In this document: in pieces, positions 44,583 to 54,959 of the stretch
How the letters are laid out: every line of letters begins with the position of its first letter
Position numbering within the stretch: the first letter of the stretch is position 1
The notes under the pieces: generated by a model
Told to the model about the DNA's origin: nothing
Seen by the model: the letters and a program-made list of their open reading frames with translations, nothing else
The model's database searches: none
Made by a program: the position numbers and the translations under genes
NCBI RefSeq assembly: GCF_050589625.1
Contig: NZ_JBNGOP010000017.1
Location: 48,702-112,701 of the forward strand
Source of the DNA: Pelagihabitans sp947500445
Lineage (GTDB): Bacteria > Bacteroidota > Bacteroidia > Flavobacteriales > Flavobacteriaceae
DNA: 64,000 bases
Direction: 5' to 3'

Positions 44583-46370
44583 ATGGACGTACGAACATTC
44601 GATAATACCTTCACGAAAATGGCCGAAACCATTCAAATAAAAACAAATGCAAACGATGCCGATTGTAAGCTAGCACCTATTTTACAGGAAAAGGCGGTAT
44701 CGGTATACCGTCTCACCGTATCAAAAAACGAGGCATTTGTTCCTTCCCCTATCGTTCTGGAATGGAAAGTGCCGTCGGTAAACGTAAAGGGACTATGGAA
44801 ACCCACTGCCGATTTTTCCAAAAGAATCGAGGCAGACTGGGAATTGACTACCCTGGAGTCGCGCATATCCATCGACGCCCCGGTACTTTGTCTTTTTGGC
44901 AATAAGGATGAAAACATACTGTGCTTCTCCTGCTCCAATCCCGTAAATCGCGTGGAATTGAGCGCCAAATACCGGGAAGAGGACAATCTCTTTTACTGTC
45001 AGGTCATTCTTTTTACGGAATGCAACTACCCTATTAGCGACTTTAGTATCGACATTCGTTTGGACCACCGCAACATACACTTTTCCGAAGCATTACGAAA
45101 TACCGCGCTTTGGTGGGAAAATTCGGAAGACCTAAAACCGATGAACGTCCCGGCCATCGCAAAAAAACCGCTATACTCCACTTGGTACCAATTTCATCAA
45201 GATCTGGAAGAGGAGCTATTATTGGCTGAATGTACGCTTGCCCATAGTCTGGGTTTTGAGGCCATTATCATCGATGATGGTTGGCAGACCAAGGATAACA
45301 ATCGAGGATATGATTATACGGGCGATTGGGAGCCTGATCGTTTTGAGGACTTTGGTGGTCTGGTGAAAAAGATACAGGCCATTGGCATGAAGGTCGGTGT
45401 TTGGTATTCCATTCCGTTTTGTGGTAAAAAATCAAAAGCGTACACCAAATTTAAGGGCAAATTCCTGACCGAAAACCACCGTTGGGCCCCGGTATTCGAT
45501 CCCAGATACCCGGAAGTCAGGCAATATTTGGTACAAACGTATGTCGGTGCCGTCACCAACTGGGGTTTGGACGGTCTGAAACTGGACTTTATCGACGACT
45601 TTAAAAAATATCCCGAAACGACCTTTGATCCTTCGGGCAAAGACACACTTTCCATAAATACTGCTGTAGACTTGCTCTTAAAAGCGATAACGAATGCGCT
45701 GTTACAAATACGACCGGATATCTTTATCGAATTTCGGCAAAAGTATACCGGACCGGCCATTCGAAAATATGGTAATATGTTGCGCGCCTTCGACTGCCCC
45801 GGCGACTATACCATGAACCGTGTTCGCATTACCGACATTAAACTATTGGCCGGTAATACCGCCGTTCATGCCGATATGGTTACCTGGCACGCCCAGGAAA
45901 CTGTAGAAATAGCCGCCCTTCATTATATGAACACCCTTTTTGGGGTTCCCCAAATTTCAATAATGCTGACCAAGGCCACTCCTGAGCACCTAAAAATGAT
46001 CGCTTTTTACACCCGGTACTGGAACGAAAACCATGAGGTATTGCTCAGTTCTGATTTTCTACCAACATCTCCCACGGAAAATTACCCGTTGCTCATAGCG
46101 CAAAAAAACAATCATACCATTATCGGTCTGTTCTCGGACACCTTGGTAAAACTACCGTTAAAGTGGCAAAAAATCGATATCATTAATGCAAAACCGAGTA
46201 GCTCGGTGCTGCTTTCCAATGAAAAAGAAAGCCCTGGCACGGGCGTTTCCTTTCAAGTATGGGATTGTATGGGAAATATTACCGTCCAAAGCGACCATTT
46301 TTCTGATTCCGAAATACAAAACATAGCGGTACCTCCCGGCGGAATGTTATCTTTGACCAGGGAAGGATGA
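44583..46370 (+). CDS. GH36-type alpha-galactosidase
   Basis: 595 aa, no signal peptide, so apparently cytoplasmic. N-terminal beta-sandwich (about 1-190) and a TIM barrel with family motifs: STWYQFHQDL (199-208), IIIDDGWQ (228-235), GVWYSIPF, and DGLKLDF (330-336) with D335 as the expected nucleophile. The acid/base Asp should be in RAFDCPGDY (401-409). Removes terminal alpha-galactose from oligosaccharides brought in by the SusCD pair. A galactokinase gene follows after 76 bp, which can take up the freed galactose. Confidence 0.82.
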   Translation: MDVRTFDNTFTKMAETIQIKTNANDADCKLAPILQEKAVSVYRLTVSKNEAFVPSPIVLEWKVPSVNVKGLWKPTADFSKRIEADWELTTLESRISIDAPVLCLFGNKDENILCFSCSNPVNRVELSAKYREEDNLFYCQVILFTECNYPISDFSIDIRLDHRNIHFSEALRNTALWWENSEDLKPMNVPAIAKKPLYSTWYQFHQDLEEELLLAECTLAHSLGFEAIIIDDGWQTKDNNRGYDYTGDWEPDRFEDFGGLVKKIQAIGMKVGVWYSIPFCGKKSKAYTKFKGKFLTENHRWAPVFDPRYPEVRQYLVQTYVGAVTNWGLDGLKLDFIDDFKKYPETTFDPSGKDTLSINTAVDLLLKAITNALLQIRPDIFIEFRQKYTGPAIRKYGNMLRAFDCPGDYTMNRVRITDIKLLAGNTAVHADMVTWHAQETVEIAALHYMNTLFGVPQISIMLTKATPEHLKMIAFYTRYWNENHEVLLSSDFLPTSPTENYPLLIAQKNNHTIIGLFSDTLVKLPLKWQKIDIINAKPSSSVLLSNEKESPGTGVSFQVWDCMGNITVQSDHFSDSEIQNIAVPPGGMLSLTREG

Positions 46371-46446
46371 CAAAACCGTAAAACGTTTACTGGTGATAGA
46401 GCCGGTATTTTAACCTCAAAAGGAAATTATTAATCCAATTTTCGCC

Positions 46447-47568
46447 ATGGACCGTTCCGAAATTATCGTAAAATCACCTGGAAGAATCAATCTGATCGGG
46501 GAACATATCGATTATAACCAAGGATGGGTACTGCCCGCGGCGATAGACAAACACATGTTTTTGACCTTTCGAAAGAACGGTTCAAAAAACCATTGCTCCA
46601 TCATAAGCGACGATTTCGGGGAAACCTTATCCTTAAATCTGGAGCAGTTGGAAAAAAGCGACAAAGGCTGGCACAATTATCTGATCGGAGTACTATTCGA
46701 AATCCACGAACGAAGTGCCGGTCTAGAGGGTTTTGAATGCCATATCCGAAGTGAGATACCCGTAGGATCGGGCGTCAGCTCATCAGCGGCCTTGGAATGT
46801 GGTTTTGCCTTTGGGCTCAATTCACTTTTCGGGCTAAAGCTGTCCAACTTGGAGCTGGTACAGATCGGCCAATCGGCAGAACATCGTTATGTCGGCACCA
46901 AATGCGGTATTATGGACCAATTTGCATCCGTCCAAGGTAAAGCGGGCCATCTCATCCATTTGGACTGCCTTACCCTTGATTTTGAGTATATTCCAATGGA
47001 CCTGGGGGACCATTGTATCTTGTTACTAAACACCAACGTTGCCCACGATCTGGCCACAGGGGCCTATAATGAGCGAAGACAGGAATGTGAAACTAGCCTC
47101 GATCTACTGGCAAGGACGTACGGTATCGAAAAATCGTTCCGGGAGGTCCGTCCGCATATGCTAGAAACCGTAGGAACCCATTTGGGCATTAAAGCCTATA
47201 AGCGCTGCACCTACGTGATCGCTGAAATAGCAAGGGTATCGGAAGCGGTAAAGGCGTTAAAGGAGAACGACTTGAAAAAACTGGGCGAACTGCTCTATAA
47301 AACCCATGAGGGCCTTAGCATTTTGTATGAAGTAAGTTGTCCAGAGCTGGATTTTCTAGTACGCTTGGCAAAGAGCGAACCCCTGATACTGGGTGCCCGA
47401 ATGATGGGCGGCGGTTTTGGCGGATGCACCTTGAACCTTATCCATAAAAAAGCCGTTCCGGCCTTTGTCGAACGGGCCAAAGTTGCTTATGAGTCCGAAT
47501 TCGGCAACTCACTTTCGCACTTTCAAACGGTTCCCGGCGATGGTACCGCGCTGTCACAAACTAGCTGA
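46447..47568 (+). CDS. galK: Galactokinase
   Basis: 373 aa. GHMP kinase that phosphorylates galactose at C1 with ATP, first step of the Leloir pathway. Signature PGRINLIGEHIDYNQGW (11-27) carries the galactose-binding Glu19, His20, Asp22; the phosphate loop is PVGSGVSSSAALE (105-117); the catalytic base is D157 in GIMDQFAS; motif 3 is ARMMGGGFGGC. All intact. Last gene of the galactoside locus; galT and galE are not in the window. Confidence 0.94.
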   Translation: MDRSEIIVKSPGRINLIGEHIDYNQGWVLPAAIDKHMFLTFRKNGSKNHCSIISDDFGETLSLNLEQLEKSDKGWHNYLIGVLFEIHERSAGLEGFECHIRSEIPVGSGVSSSAALECGFAFGLNSLFGLKLSNLELVQIGQSAEHRYVGTKCGIMDQFASVQGKAGHLIHLDCLTLDFEYIPMDLGDHCILLLNTNVAHDLATGAYNERRQECETSLDLLARTYGIEKSFREVRPHMLETVGTHLGIKAYKRCTYVIAEIARVSEAVKALKENDLKKLGELLYKTHEGLSILYEVSCPELDFLVRLAKSEPLILGARMMGGGFGGCTLNLIHKKAVPAFVERAKVAYESEFGNSLSHFQTVPGDGTALSQTS

Positions 47569-48128
47569 CATTAATTTGTTTCATCCCAGCTTTTGTAGGT
47601 TGTTTCGGCCTTGGGGAAAATTACAACCGATATGGGCACTACCGTTTCGAAATACCGATTTTTCTCTCTTTATTTTAAGAACGGGGAATACGAATACCCC
47701 CAGTTAAGCAACCTTTTTTCACATCGATACTACTCCAATTTATACAAAGTAGGAATATCTTTGTCTTATTAGTTCGTTTTTCCTTGGACAATGGAGGTGT
47801 ACCTATGATTTAACGGAAGAAATGGGCCAAATGGTGGACGGCATCGGTTTCAAGGAAAAAATCCGTAGCATTGTCCAAATTAAATGCCATAAGAGGGAAA
47901 CGGAATCGATATCCATTTAAAAAGCCCAAGTTCTTGGGAAAAGAATGACTTATATTTCAACATTGCATCAACGTAACGGTACAGCTTTAGCGTTCAGTGG
48001 TTTCTTGATTTCTAAAAAATTACAGAATGCCCTGTAATACCGAAGACCTGTTAAAGGACCGTACCCCTAGGTATGCTTGGGAAGCGTATTCCGTTGAAGT
48101 ACGTGCGTCACAATAATAATTGTAACCA
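47569..48128. other. Intergenic region after galK
   Basis: 560 bp. TATCTTTG at 47756-47763 matches the -7 consensus on the plus strand, but the only frames after it are tiny: the longest starts at ATG 47822 and codes for 32 residues, ending at 47920, with no family resemblance. It may be a gene relic or an untranslated leader of the lipoprotein gene at 48129. Confidence 0.4.
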
Positions 48129-48935
48129 ATGAAACACCTACCGATTGTCCTACTTTGCATTGTTTTGACTTCTTGTGTGTCACGGCTCCGACGTCCGGGA
48201 CTATATGGAACAATAGCCGACTTTGAAGGGAATCCCGTTACCAATTGTACGGTGGGAGAAACCAAAACGGACGAGAACGGGTATTTTCGATTGCCGGAAA
48301 TTAGATACCGACAGTTTTTGTTGACCGAAATGTTCCAAATGGAGGCTCCTCCCCTTTTCATTTTTGAAGTCATCGATAAAAAGGGATATGTTCCTAAGGA
48401 AATTGTAGCATTCAGTTCGTTTGGAGGCGGTGCCCGCAAGGGAGCCGAATGGAATTTGGATACCATTCATCTCAAAAAAGAAGATCAAAAGCCAATTAAT
48501 ACACTAGTAAAGCAATGGCGCATACATGCATACAATACCTCGGATACCCTTTACTTTTTAAAGGACGAACACCGTGGCTGTATGGATCGGAAGTGTGGGG
48601 ATATCCACAACAAACATCAGGCCTATAACGCGGTTCATCTCTCTTCTCTGGGAAACAGCGATAGCACGGTACCCGTTATGCTCAAACATTTTGACGCCCT
48701 GGTCGTACCCGAAAACAAGTTCAAGATCTATAGAGTCACTGCTTATGAAGATAATGAGCAAGGGATAATGGCCCTTAAATTTCAGGACAGCGTACATACA
48801 GAGGGAAGCTGGCAACTGAACGATTTGCTTTTACAACTGAAAAGCGCGATTCCCGAACTTAACGGTAGCTTTAAAGCCGGGGAGTTTGATTATCACTATA
48901 TGACCTGGATACGAACCGTACCGAATACAAAGTAA
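48129..48935 (+). CDS. Lipoprotein with carboxypeptidase-regulatory-like domain
   Basis: 268 aa. Lipobox LLCIVLTSC, Cys16. Residues 25-110 read as a small beta sandwich of the carboxypeptidase regulatory type (GTIADFEGNPVTNCTVGETK, then TDENGYFRLPEI). The C-terminal part is unrecognised and has a few Cys (CMDRKCGD). Probably an envelope-attached protein. It stands between galK and the hybrid sensor, both more than 150 bp away, so its functional link is unclear. Confidence 0.65.
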   Translation: MKHLPIVLLCIVLTSCVSRLRRPGLYGTIADFEGNPVTNCTVGETKTDENGYFRLPEIRYRQFLLTEMFQMEAPPLFIFEVIDKKGYVPKEIVAFSSFGGGARKGAEWNLDTIHLKKEDQKPINTLVKQWRIHAYNTSDTLYFLKDEHRGCMDRKCGDIHNKHQAYNAVHLSSLGNSDSTVPVMLKHFDALVVPENKFKIYRVTAYEDNEQGIMALKFQDSVHTEGSWQLNDLLLQLKSAIPELNGSFKAGEFDYHYMTWIRTVPNTK

Positions 48936-49085
48936 TACCCGTGTTTCTTCGCCAAAATTTTTAAAACACGCAACTGTCCGAAGAAAAACGCTTCTGGCAC
49001 CCTTGTATTATCTTTTGGGACTATAGGGAAAAGTTTTCGGTGAACTATCTGTACTTTAAAGGGCCCTTAGCAATCCCAAAGCCTT

Positions 49086-52000
49086 ATGGACCAAAAAATG
49101 AAAAGAACACATCGAAAAAAAATCCTTTTAATGGGGGTACTTTTTGGTTTCCTCTTTTTACCGGCTATCGTAGGCGCGCAACACCCCCAACTTCCCATTC
49201 ACATAAAAGAAAGCGGGTTTCCCTTTTATGAAAGGTACACTCCCGACATTTATGGCCAAGATCCTTTTAACAACGTAATTGTACAAGGAGATAATGGGCT
49301 GTTATATATTGGTAACAAGGGGTTATTGATCTATGATGGCAGTAATTGGGATTACTTATCGCTACCGAACAAAGGCCGGGTTATGTCGCTTGCCAAAGAT
49401 CGGAACGGAAAGATTTATGTAGGGGGGAACGGAGAACTTGGGTATTTGGACACCGATAGTATGGGAAACCTAAAATATGTATCGCTACTGGAGCATTTAG
49501 ATGCAAAACATAGGGAGAACTTGGCCGTTTGGCAGTTGCAAGCCACTCCCCAAGGGGTTTTCTTTAATGGGTTGAACGTTTTACTGCGATGGAAAGATGA
49601 TGCTTTTACAGCTTGGCCCGTAGCAGCAGGGCAATCGATACGAACGAGCTATGCCGATCAAAAGCTATATGTTCAAATACTACATTCGGGCAAAGGATTG
49701 CATGTTCTTGAAAAAGATACCCTAAGACCCTTAAAAAATGGCGCCCGTTACAATGATTCCCCTATTCGCTTTATACTGCCATTTAAAGAAAATCAAGTGT
49801 TGATCGGTACCAACTCAAGAAATTTGGAATTATATGATTCCGGTACTATAACACCTTTTAAAACAGAAGCGGACGATTTTCTAACCAAAAACATTCTGGG
49901 GAGGGCTACCCGGCTCCGCGGTGGAAATTTTGCCATTGCCACCCTTAGCGATGGACTAGTGGTAATAGACACCTTTGGAAGGCAACTTTTGCGTGCCACC
50001 GACGACACCCTCTCTTCCTCAATGATCGTGGACATTTTTCAGGATCGGGAAGGCAACTTGTGGATCGCTACAAGCTTTGGGATCACTAAATTAAATTATC
50101 GCAATACGGCTTACTCGAAAATAGGACATGAAGTGAACGTCAGGGGTTGGGGCCAAAAGGCGAATCGCTTTAAGGGGCGCATGGTATTGGGTACCGAAGC
50201 CGGCCTTTTTGTTCAAGACAGTTCCGTACAAAGGACCCCTTCATTTTTTAAAATCGGAAATTCACAATTTAGAATCCATGATCTTATCGTTTTTAAGGAC
50301 CAGTTGCTCGTTGCAGGCGAACGCGGTATTTACGAATTGAAGGAGCAAACCTTGCAACTCCTACAAAAATGTAATCCTTTAAGTTTAAAGCGTTCCAAAT
50401 TGAACGATTCAAAAGTGCTCATCGGTACTACAAAGGGTTTGATGACAATGGAACAACGGAATGGGCAGTGGCAGTTTAACATGCCGATACCCCAAATTAA
50501 AGAAGAGATCTATACGGTTATAGAAATGACAAATGGAAATTTATGGTTGGGCACTAATTTTAGCGCCGCTTACCAGGTTTCATTTCAAGATCGGCAACGA
50601 GCATTGCAATTGGAGTCTCCACAAATAGCCCGTTTCGATAGTAAAAACGGCCACCCCAATGACGTATTATACCAATATAAAATCGACAACCAGGTCTACT
50701 TTTCTGCCAAGTACTATAAAAAAATGTACCGATTCAATAAAAAAGAGCAAAAATTTTATGAAGATGGTACGTTGGCATCGAAACTGGGTTTCCCTGGGGA
50801 AACCGTTTTTGTTGAAGCGGTAGATAATTATGGTACCATTCTATTTTCCATAAAAAACGACTCCGAAAACCCGATACAATACTTGGCCTTAAAACAGAAA
50901 ACAGGTACTTACATTAAAAAATCGATAGCCAAAGAATATATTGCTTCCCTATTACTTTTTTATGACCCCTTGAACAATGTAGCATGGTTTGCAGGAAAAA
51001 AAGGTACTTTTCGGTATGACCTCAATATCGTTCAACAGGAACAAAAGCAAAGTAAGACCATTATTAGAAAAGTAGGTTACCAAACGGATTCTATATTGTT
51101 TGGCGGCTACAAAGTACAGGTTTCAGAGGGAGGGCCTTCATTACCCCATGCGCAAAACAACTTTAGTTTTAACTTTAGTAATCCTAGTTTTTTTAATGAA
51201 TTTTCCAATACCTACCAGTATCGCTTGGACGGGTACGATGAAAATTGGTCTTCCTTTTCTACAGCAAACCGTAAGGAGTATACCAATTTGCCTAAAGGAA
51301 CATATACCTTTCGTGTAAGGAGTAAAAATTCCCAGGGAAATTTAGGGGAACCGGCTTCCTATCATTTTAAGATTCTTTCGCCTTGGTATCTAAGGTGGTG
51401 GGCATATACTCTTTATCTGGCCATGATCATGGGAACGGTTTTGATGCTATGGAAATGGAAGTCCACTCGTTTGATACGAAAAAACTACGCACTTGAAAAC
51501 CTGATCAATGAACGTACGGGAGAACTGGCCGAAAAAAATAGCTTGTTGCTTTCACAAACCAATCGTTTGAAGGAACTGGATAGCATGAAAACGAGGTTGT
51601 TCGCAAACATTTCCCATGAATTTAGAACGCCTTTGACCTTAATAAAAGGGCCAATAGACGCTTTGGAATCATCAAACGACCAAATATTGACCACTTCCAA
51701 TGTAAGAATGATCCGAAGAAATGCCGACCGCTTATTAAAATTAGTGAACCAGCTTTTGGACCTATCAAAATTGGATAATGGAAAGCTAAAGCTCAATCCT
51801 TCAGAAGGAGACATTTTTAAATGCATCCGTTCGGCGGCATCCTCCTTTAGCTCTCATGCGGCGCAACGGGGGATGGATTACCAAGTAAAGGTTCCTTCGA
51901 CATTTTTATGGGTAGCGTTCGACAGGGATAAACTTGAAAAAATCATGTATAACCTATTGAGCAATGCCTTTAAATTTACAAACGATGGGGCGGCGGTAAA

Positions 52001-53129
52001 AATAGCCGCAGTGTACAAAGAAGCTTCCCTTCATATTAAGGTAACCGATTATGGCCAGGGAATTGCTCCCGAAGGACTTGGGCATATTTTTAATCGTTTT
52101 TTTCAGATGGACGATAGCTATACCAAGGAAAAGCAAGGGTCCGGTATCGGATTGGCCTTGACCAAAGAGTTGGTAGAACTGATGCAAGGGGAAATTTATG
52201 TGGAAAGTGAATTGGGAAAAGGAAGCAGTTTTAAGGTGGTGCTGCCCATGGAAGAAATAAAGTCCCATAAAGCCGTATTCGACCAATCGATTTCAAAATC
52301 GGCATCCCTTTTGGAAACACCCCCTATTACGGCAATAAGACGTAGTGTTCCGAGTGCCATACATGCAAACAAAATACTGATTGTAGAGGATAATGAAGAC
52401 ATGCGGTTCTTTATTGCGGAGCAGTTAAAAGAAACCTATGAAATAATCGAGGCGACAAATGGGGAGCAGGGCTTGGAAAAAGCGATCGAATTGGTCCCTG
52501 ATTTGATAATAACGGACGTAATGATGCCCAAAATTGATGGGATAACGCTTTGTAAAAGACTAAAATCGGACCGTATAACCAGCCATATCCCCATAATCAT
52601 GCTTACGGCAAAAGCGGGTGTCGAGAATAAAATAGTAGGCTTGGAAATGGGTGCCGATGTCTATTTGACCAAACCTTTTAACGGCAAGGAAGTAAAAGTA
52701 AGGGTGAAAAACTTAATCCTGGAACGGGCCAAACTTCGAAAGCTATTCGGGACGAAAGCCACCATAGTACCCAGCGCGATAACAGTGAATTCAATGGACG
52801 AGGCGTTTTTGAAAAGGGTATTGCGGTTGTTGGAAGAACAACATCGGAATCCCGATTTTGGGGTACCGCAAATGCAAATGGAACTGGGAATCAGTAAAAC
52901 ACAATTGCATCGTAAGCTAAAGTCCCTTACCGACCATGCCCCGGGCGAATTGATGCGTAATTTCCGATTAAAACGGGCGGCCCAATTATTGGAAGGGCAA
53001 AGCGACAACGTATCTCAAATTGCCTATGCAGTAGGTTTCAACAGCCTTTCGTATTTCACAAAGTGTTTTAAAGAACTTTATGGTGTTTCCCCATCCGCTT
53101 ACAAGAACGCGCAAAAACCTCCGCTATAA
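49086..53129 (+). CDS. Hybrid two-component system (periplasmic propeller, kinase, receiver, AraC output)
   Basis: 1347 aa; ATG 49098 (MKRTHRKK) is an equally good start. Signal helix (ILLMGVLFGFLFLPAIVG), two-component propeller repeats (about 50-680), Y_Y_Y domain (YRLDGYDENWSSFSTANRKE near 715-735), a transmembrane helix (LYLAMIMGTVLMLW, about 777-790), HisKA with H844 (ISHEFRTP), HATPase (GIGLALTKELVELM), receiver with D1144 (ITDVMMPKIDG) and a C-terminal AraC helix-turn-helix. All signalling residues are present. Such proteins sense a sugar in the periplasm and activate nearby glycan-use genes; here the nearest are the galactoside locus upstream and the haloperoxidase downstream. Confidence 0.94.
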   Translation: MDQKMKRTHRKKILLMGVLFGFLFLPAIVGAQHPQLPIHIKESGFPFYERYTPDIYGQDPFNNVIVQGDNGLLYIGNKGLLIYDGSNWDYLSLPNKGRVMSLAKDRNGKIYVGGNGELGYLDTDSMGNLKYVSLLEHLDAKHRENLAVWQLQATPQGVFFNGLNVLLRWKDDAFTAWPVAAGQSIRTSYADQKLYVQILHSGKGLHVLEKDTLRPLKNGARYNDSPIRFILPFKENQVLIGTNSRNLELYDSGTITPFKTEADDFLTKNILGRATRLRGGNFAIATLSDGLVVIDTFGRQLLRATDDTLSSSMIVDIFQDREGNLWIATSFGITKLNYRNTAYSKIGHEVNVRGWGQKANRFKGRMVLGTEAGLFVQDSSVQRTPSFFKIGNSQFRIHDLIVFKDQLLVAGERGIYELKEQTLQLLQKCNPLSLKRSKLNDSKVLIGTTKGLMTMEQRNGQWQFNMPIPQIKEEIYTVIEMTNGNLWLGTNFSAAYQVSFQDRQRALQLESPQIARFDSKNGHPNDVLYQYKIDNQVYFSAKYYKKMYRFNKKEQKFYEDGTLASKLGFPGETVFVEAVDNYGTILFSIKNDSENPIQYLALKQKTGTYIKKSIAKEYIASLLLFYDPLNNVAWFAGKKGTFRYDLNIVQQEQKQSKTIIRKVGYQTDSILFGGYKVQVSEGGPSLPHAQNNFSFNFSNPSFFNEFSNTYQYRLDGYDENWSSFSTANRKEYTNLPKGTYTFRVRSKNSQGNLGEPASYHFKILSPWYLRWWAYTLYLAMIMGTVLMLWKWKSTRLIRKNYALENLINERTGELAEKNSLLLSQTNRLKELDSMKTRLFANISHEFRTPLTLIKGPIDALESSNDQILTTSNVRMIRRNADRLLKLVNQLLDLSKLDNGKLKLNPSEGDIFKCIRSAASSFSSHAAQRGMDYQVKVPSTFLWVAFDRDKLEKIMYNLLSNAFKFTNDGAAVKIAAVYKEASLHIKVTDYGQGIAPEGLGHIFNRFFQMDDSYTKEKQGSGIGLALTKELVELMQGEIYVESELGKGSSFKVVLPMEEIKSHKAVFDQSISKSASLLETPPITAIRRSVPSAIHANKILIVEDNEDMRFFIAEQLKETYEIIEATNGEQGLEKAIELVPDLIITDVMMPKIDGITLCKRLKSDRITSHIPIIMLTAKAGVENKIVGLEMGADVYLTKPFNGKEVKVRVKNLILERAKLRKLFGTKATIVPSAITVNSMDEAFLKRVLRLLEEQHRNPDFGVPQMQMELGISKTQLHRKLKSLTDHAPGELMRNFRLKRAAQLLEGQSDNVSQIAYAVGFNSLSYFTKCFKELYGVSPSAYKNAQKPPL

Positions 53130-53335
53130 AACCGAAACGATGCCACTTGCAGATAATTCCAGTGGCATCGGTGTAGGTGCCGTATTGACGGTATGTGCCT
53201 TTAGTAATTTGGCGAACAATCTAAAAGGTTTTACAAAACCGCTTTTGAAACCAAATGAACAACTTTTGGAACTATAGTGAATCCTTTAACGTTACCAGAA
53301 ATCTACTTTTGATTCAACTTTTAACCGAGCTCCTT

Positions 53336-54667
53336 ATGAATCAAAATAACCGCATTACTTTTACACCTGCCCTAAAACATTGCATCTTACCTTTATTGCT
53401 GAGTTTTACCCTAGCTTCCTGTAAAACATTAGGAACACTTTCCGCCAGTAGGGATTTGTCAAATGTTTCAAACGAACTCGTACTGGAGATAAATAAATTC
53501 ACCTATACCATTGCCAACGAACACGATCAGTTTTATTCGTTTATCGGTGTGAGGGCTTTGGCCATGGTACATTTGGCCATACATGACATCTTCAATTCGA
53601 GGACTGCTCAGTACAAAACGTACCATTTTAAAGGAAGCGCCCCTAAAATTGACCCGTTAGCGGCCTCTATTACGGCAACCAAGACAATCCTTACGGAAGC
53701 GTACCCCGATAGGAAAGATACTATCGCTATGGTCTGCGAAGCGTGGTTGCAAAATATACCCCATACCAGTAACCGATCGGAGGCCACCGCTTTTGGAGAA
53801 CGGCTAGCGAACAACTTGATCGTATTTCGAAAAAATGACGGGCATAGGAAACAAGGGAACTATACCCCTATGACCAAACCGGGAAACTATCGGTACACCC
53901 CAGGTTATGACTGGGTGTTGAAACCTGATTTTTCAGTGGCACGCCCCTTCACCTTGGATTCCCTTACCCAATTCCGATCTCCCGCCCCACCCTCAATTGC
54001 TTCGCAGGCTTATGCGGAAAGCTTTGAGCAAGTAAAAACGTTCGGGAAAAAAAATAGTGGCGCGAGAACAACGGATCAAACGGATTACGCCCATTGGTGG
54101 GCCGAATTCGGGGAACACAGTTGGAACAGGATCGGCCGTATTACGGCACGGAAAAAAGCCCTACCCATTGTAGCTGCCAATAGAATGTTCGCACTCTTGA
54201 ACATGAACCTCTACGACCTCTACCTGGCCTCTTTGGAAAGCAAATATCACTATGATACCTGGAGGCCTTATACCGCAATCAAAAATGCGGCATTGGACGG
54301 TAATACAAAAACAAGGGGAGACAGAAACTGGAAACCGGAAATGGTGACCCCGCCTTGGCCCGAATATCCTTCGGCCCATGCGGCGACCGGTGCCGCGGGA
54401 GCAGAAATTTTAACCCATATTTACGGTACTGCCAAAGTTTCGTTCGCTATGCAATCAACGACCGCTTTGCCAAATTCAAAAACAAGGTATTATTCTGATT
54501 TGGACGAGGCCGCAAACGAATGTGCCGATTCAAGGATCATGAACGGATATCACTTTGGTTTTGCAACGGAAGAGGGAAAAAGACAAGGGAGGGCCATTGC
54601 AAAGCATACGATAAAGCACTTTTTAAACCCGAACCGGTATACCGACATACGGTATGGACAAAAGTAA
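53336..54667 (+). CDS. Vanadium-dependent haloperoxidase-like lipoprotein (PAP2 superfamily)
   Basis: 443 aa from ATG 53336, which gives a lipobox (FTLASC, Cys29); the frame extends to 53255. Helical PAP2 fold. The vanadate/phosphate pocket is intact: K303 and R310 in KYHYDTWRP, S346 and H348 in YPSAHA, and R400 with H406 in SRIMNGYHFG. By homology it may oxidise halides with hydrogen peroxide or act as an acid phosphatase; sequence alone cannot decide. Membrane-attached, facing the periplasm or outside. It starts 207 nt after the hybrid sensor gene. Confidence 0.85.
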   Translation: MNQNNRITFTPALKHCILPLLLSFTLASCKTLGTLSASRDLSNVSNELVLEINKFTYTIANEHDQFYSFIGVRALAMVHLAIHDIFNSRTAQYKTYHFKGSAPKIDPLAASITATKTILTEAYPDRKDTIAMVCEAWLQNIPHTSNRSEATAFGERLANNLIVFRKNDGHRKQGNYTPMTKPGNYRYTPGYDWVLKPDFSVARPFTLDSLTQFRSPAPPSIASQAYAESFEQVKTFGKKNSGARTTDQTDYAHWWAEFGEHSWNRIGRITARKKALPIVAANRMFALLNMNLYDLYLASLESKYHYDTWRPYTAIKNAALDGNTKTRGDRNWKPEMVTPPWPEYPSAHAATGAAGAEILTHIYGTAKVSFAMQSTTALPNSKTRYYSDLDEAANECADSRIMNGYHFGFATEEGKRQGRAIAKHTIKHFLNPNRYTDIRYGQK

Positions 54668-54959
54668 CTTTTGTCCTAATAACGACATCACTCAAAACAA
54701 GGTGTATTACGGGTATCGTTCAAAAGACAACAAATTGATTGCTACCTACGCCAAAAAAGTAGATTTCCCATGACCGGCATCCAAGAATTATCGACCACGA
54801 TGGCTCCTTCCCCAACAGAAAATTAGGTAAAAAATCCAATTGAGACCATTGTACAAAGTTTTGGAACTATCCTGAAAATCATTATTAAGGCTTCTCTATA
54901 GTTTCGTACTCGATAATTTCAAACAACAGTACTTTTCAACAACAATTAAACATGATTTC

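Noticed and set aside
47465..47707. 80-codon frame overlapping the end of galK
   Set aside because: Out of frame with galK; the product is rich in Phe, Arg and Pro and looks random.
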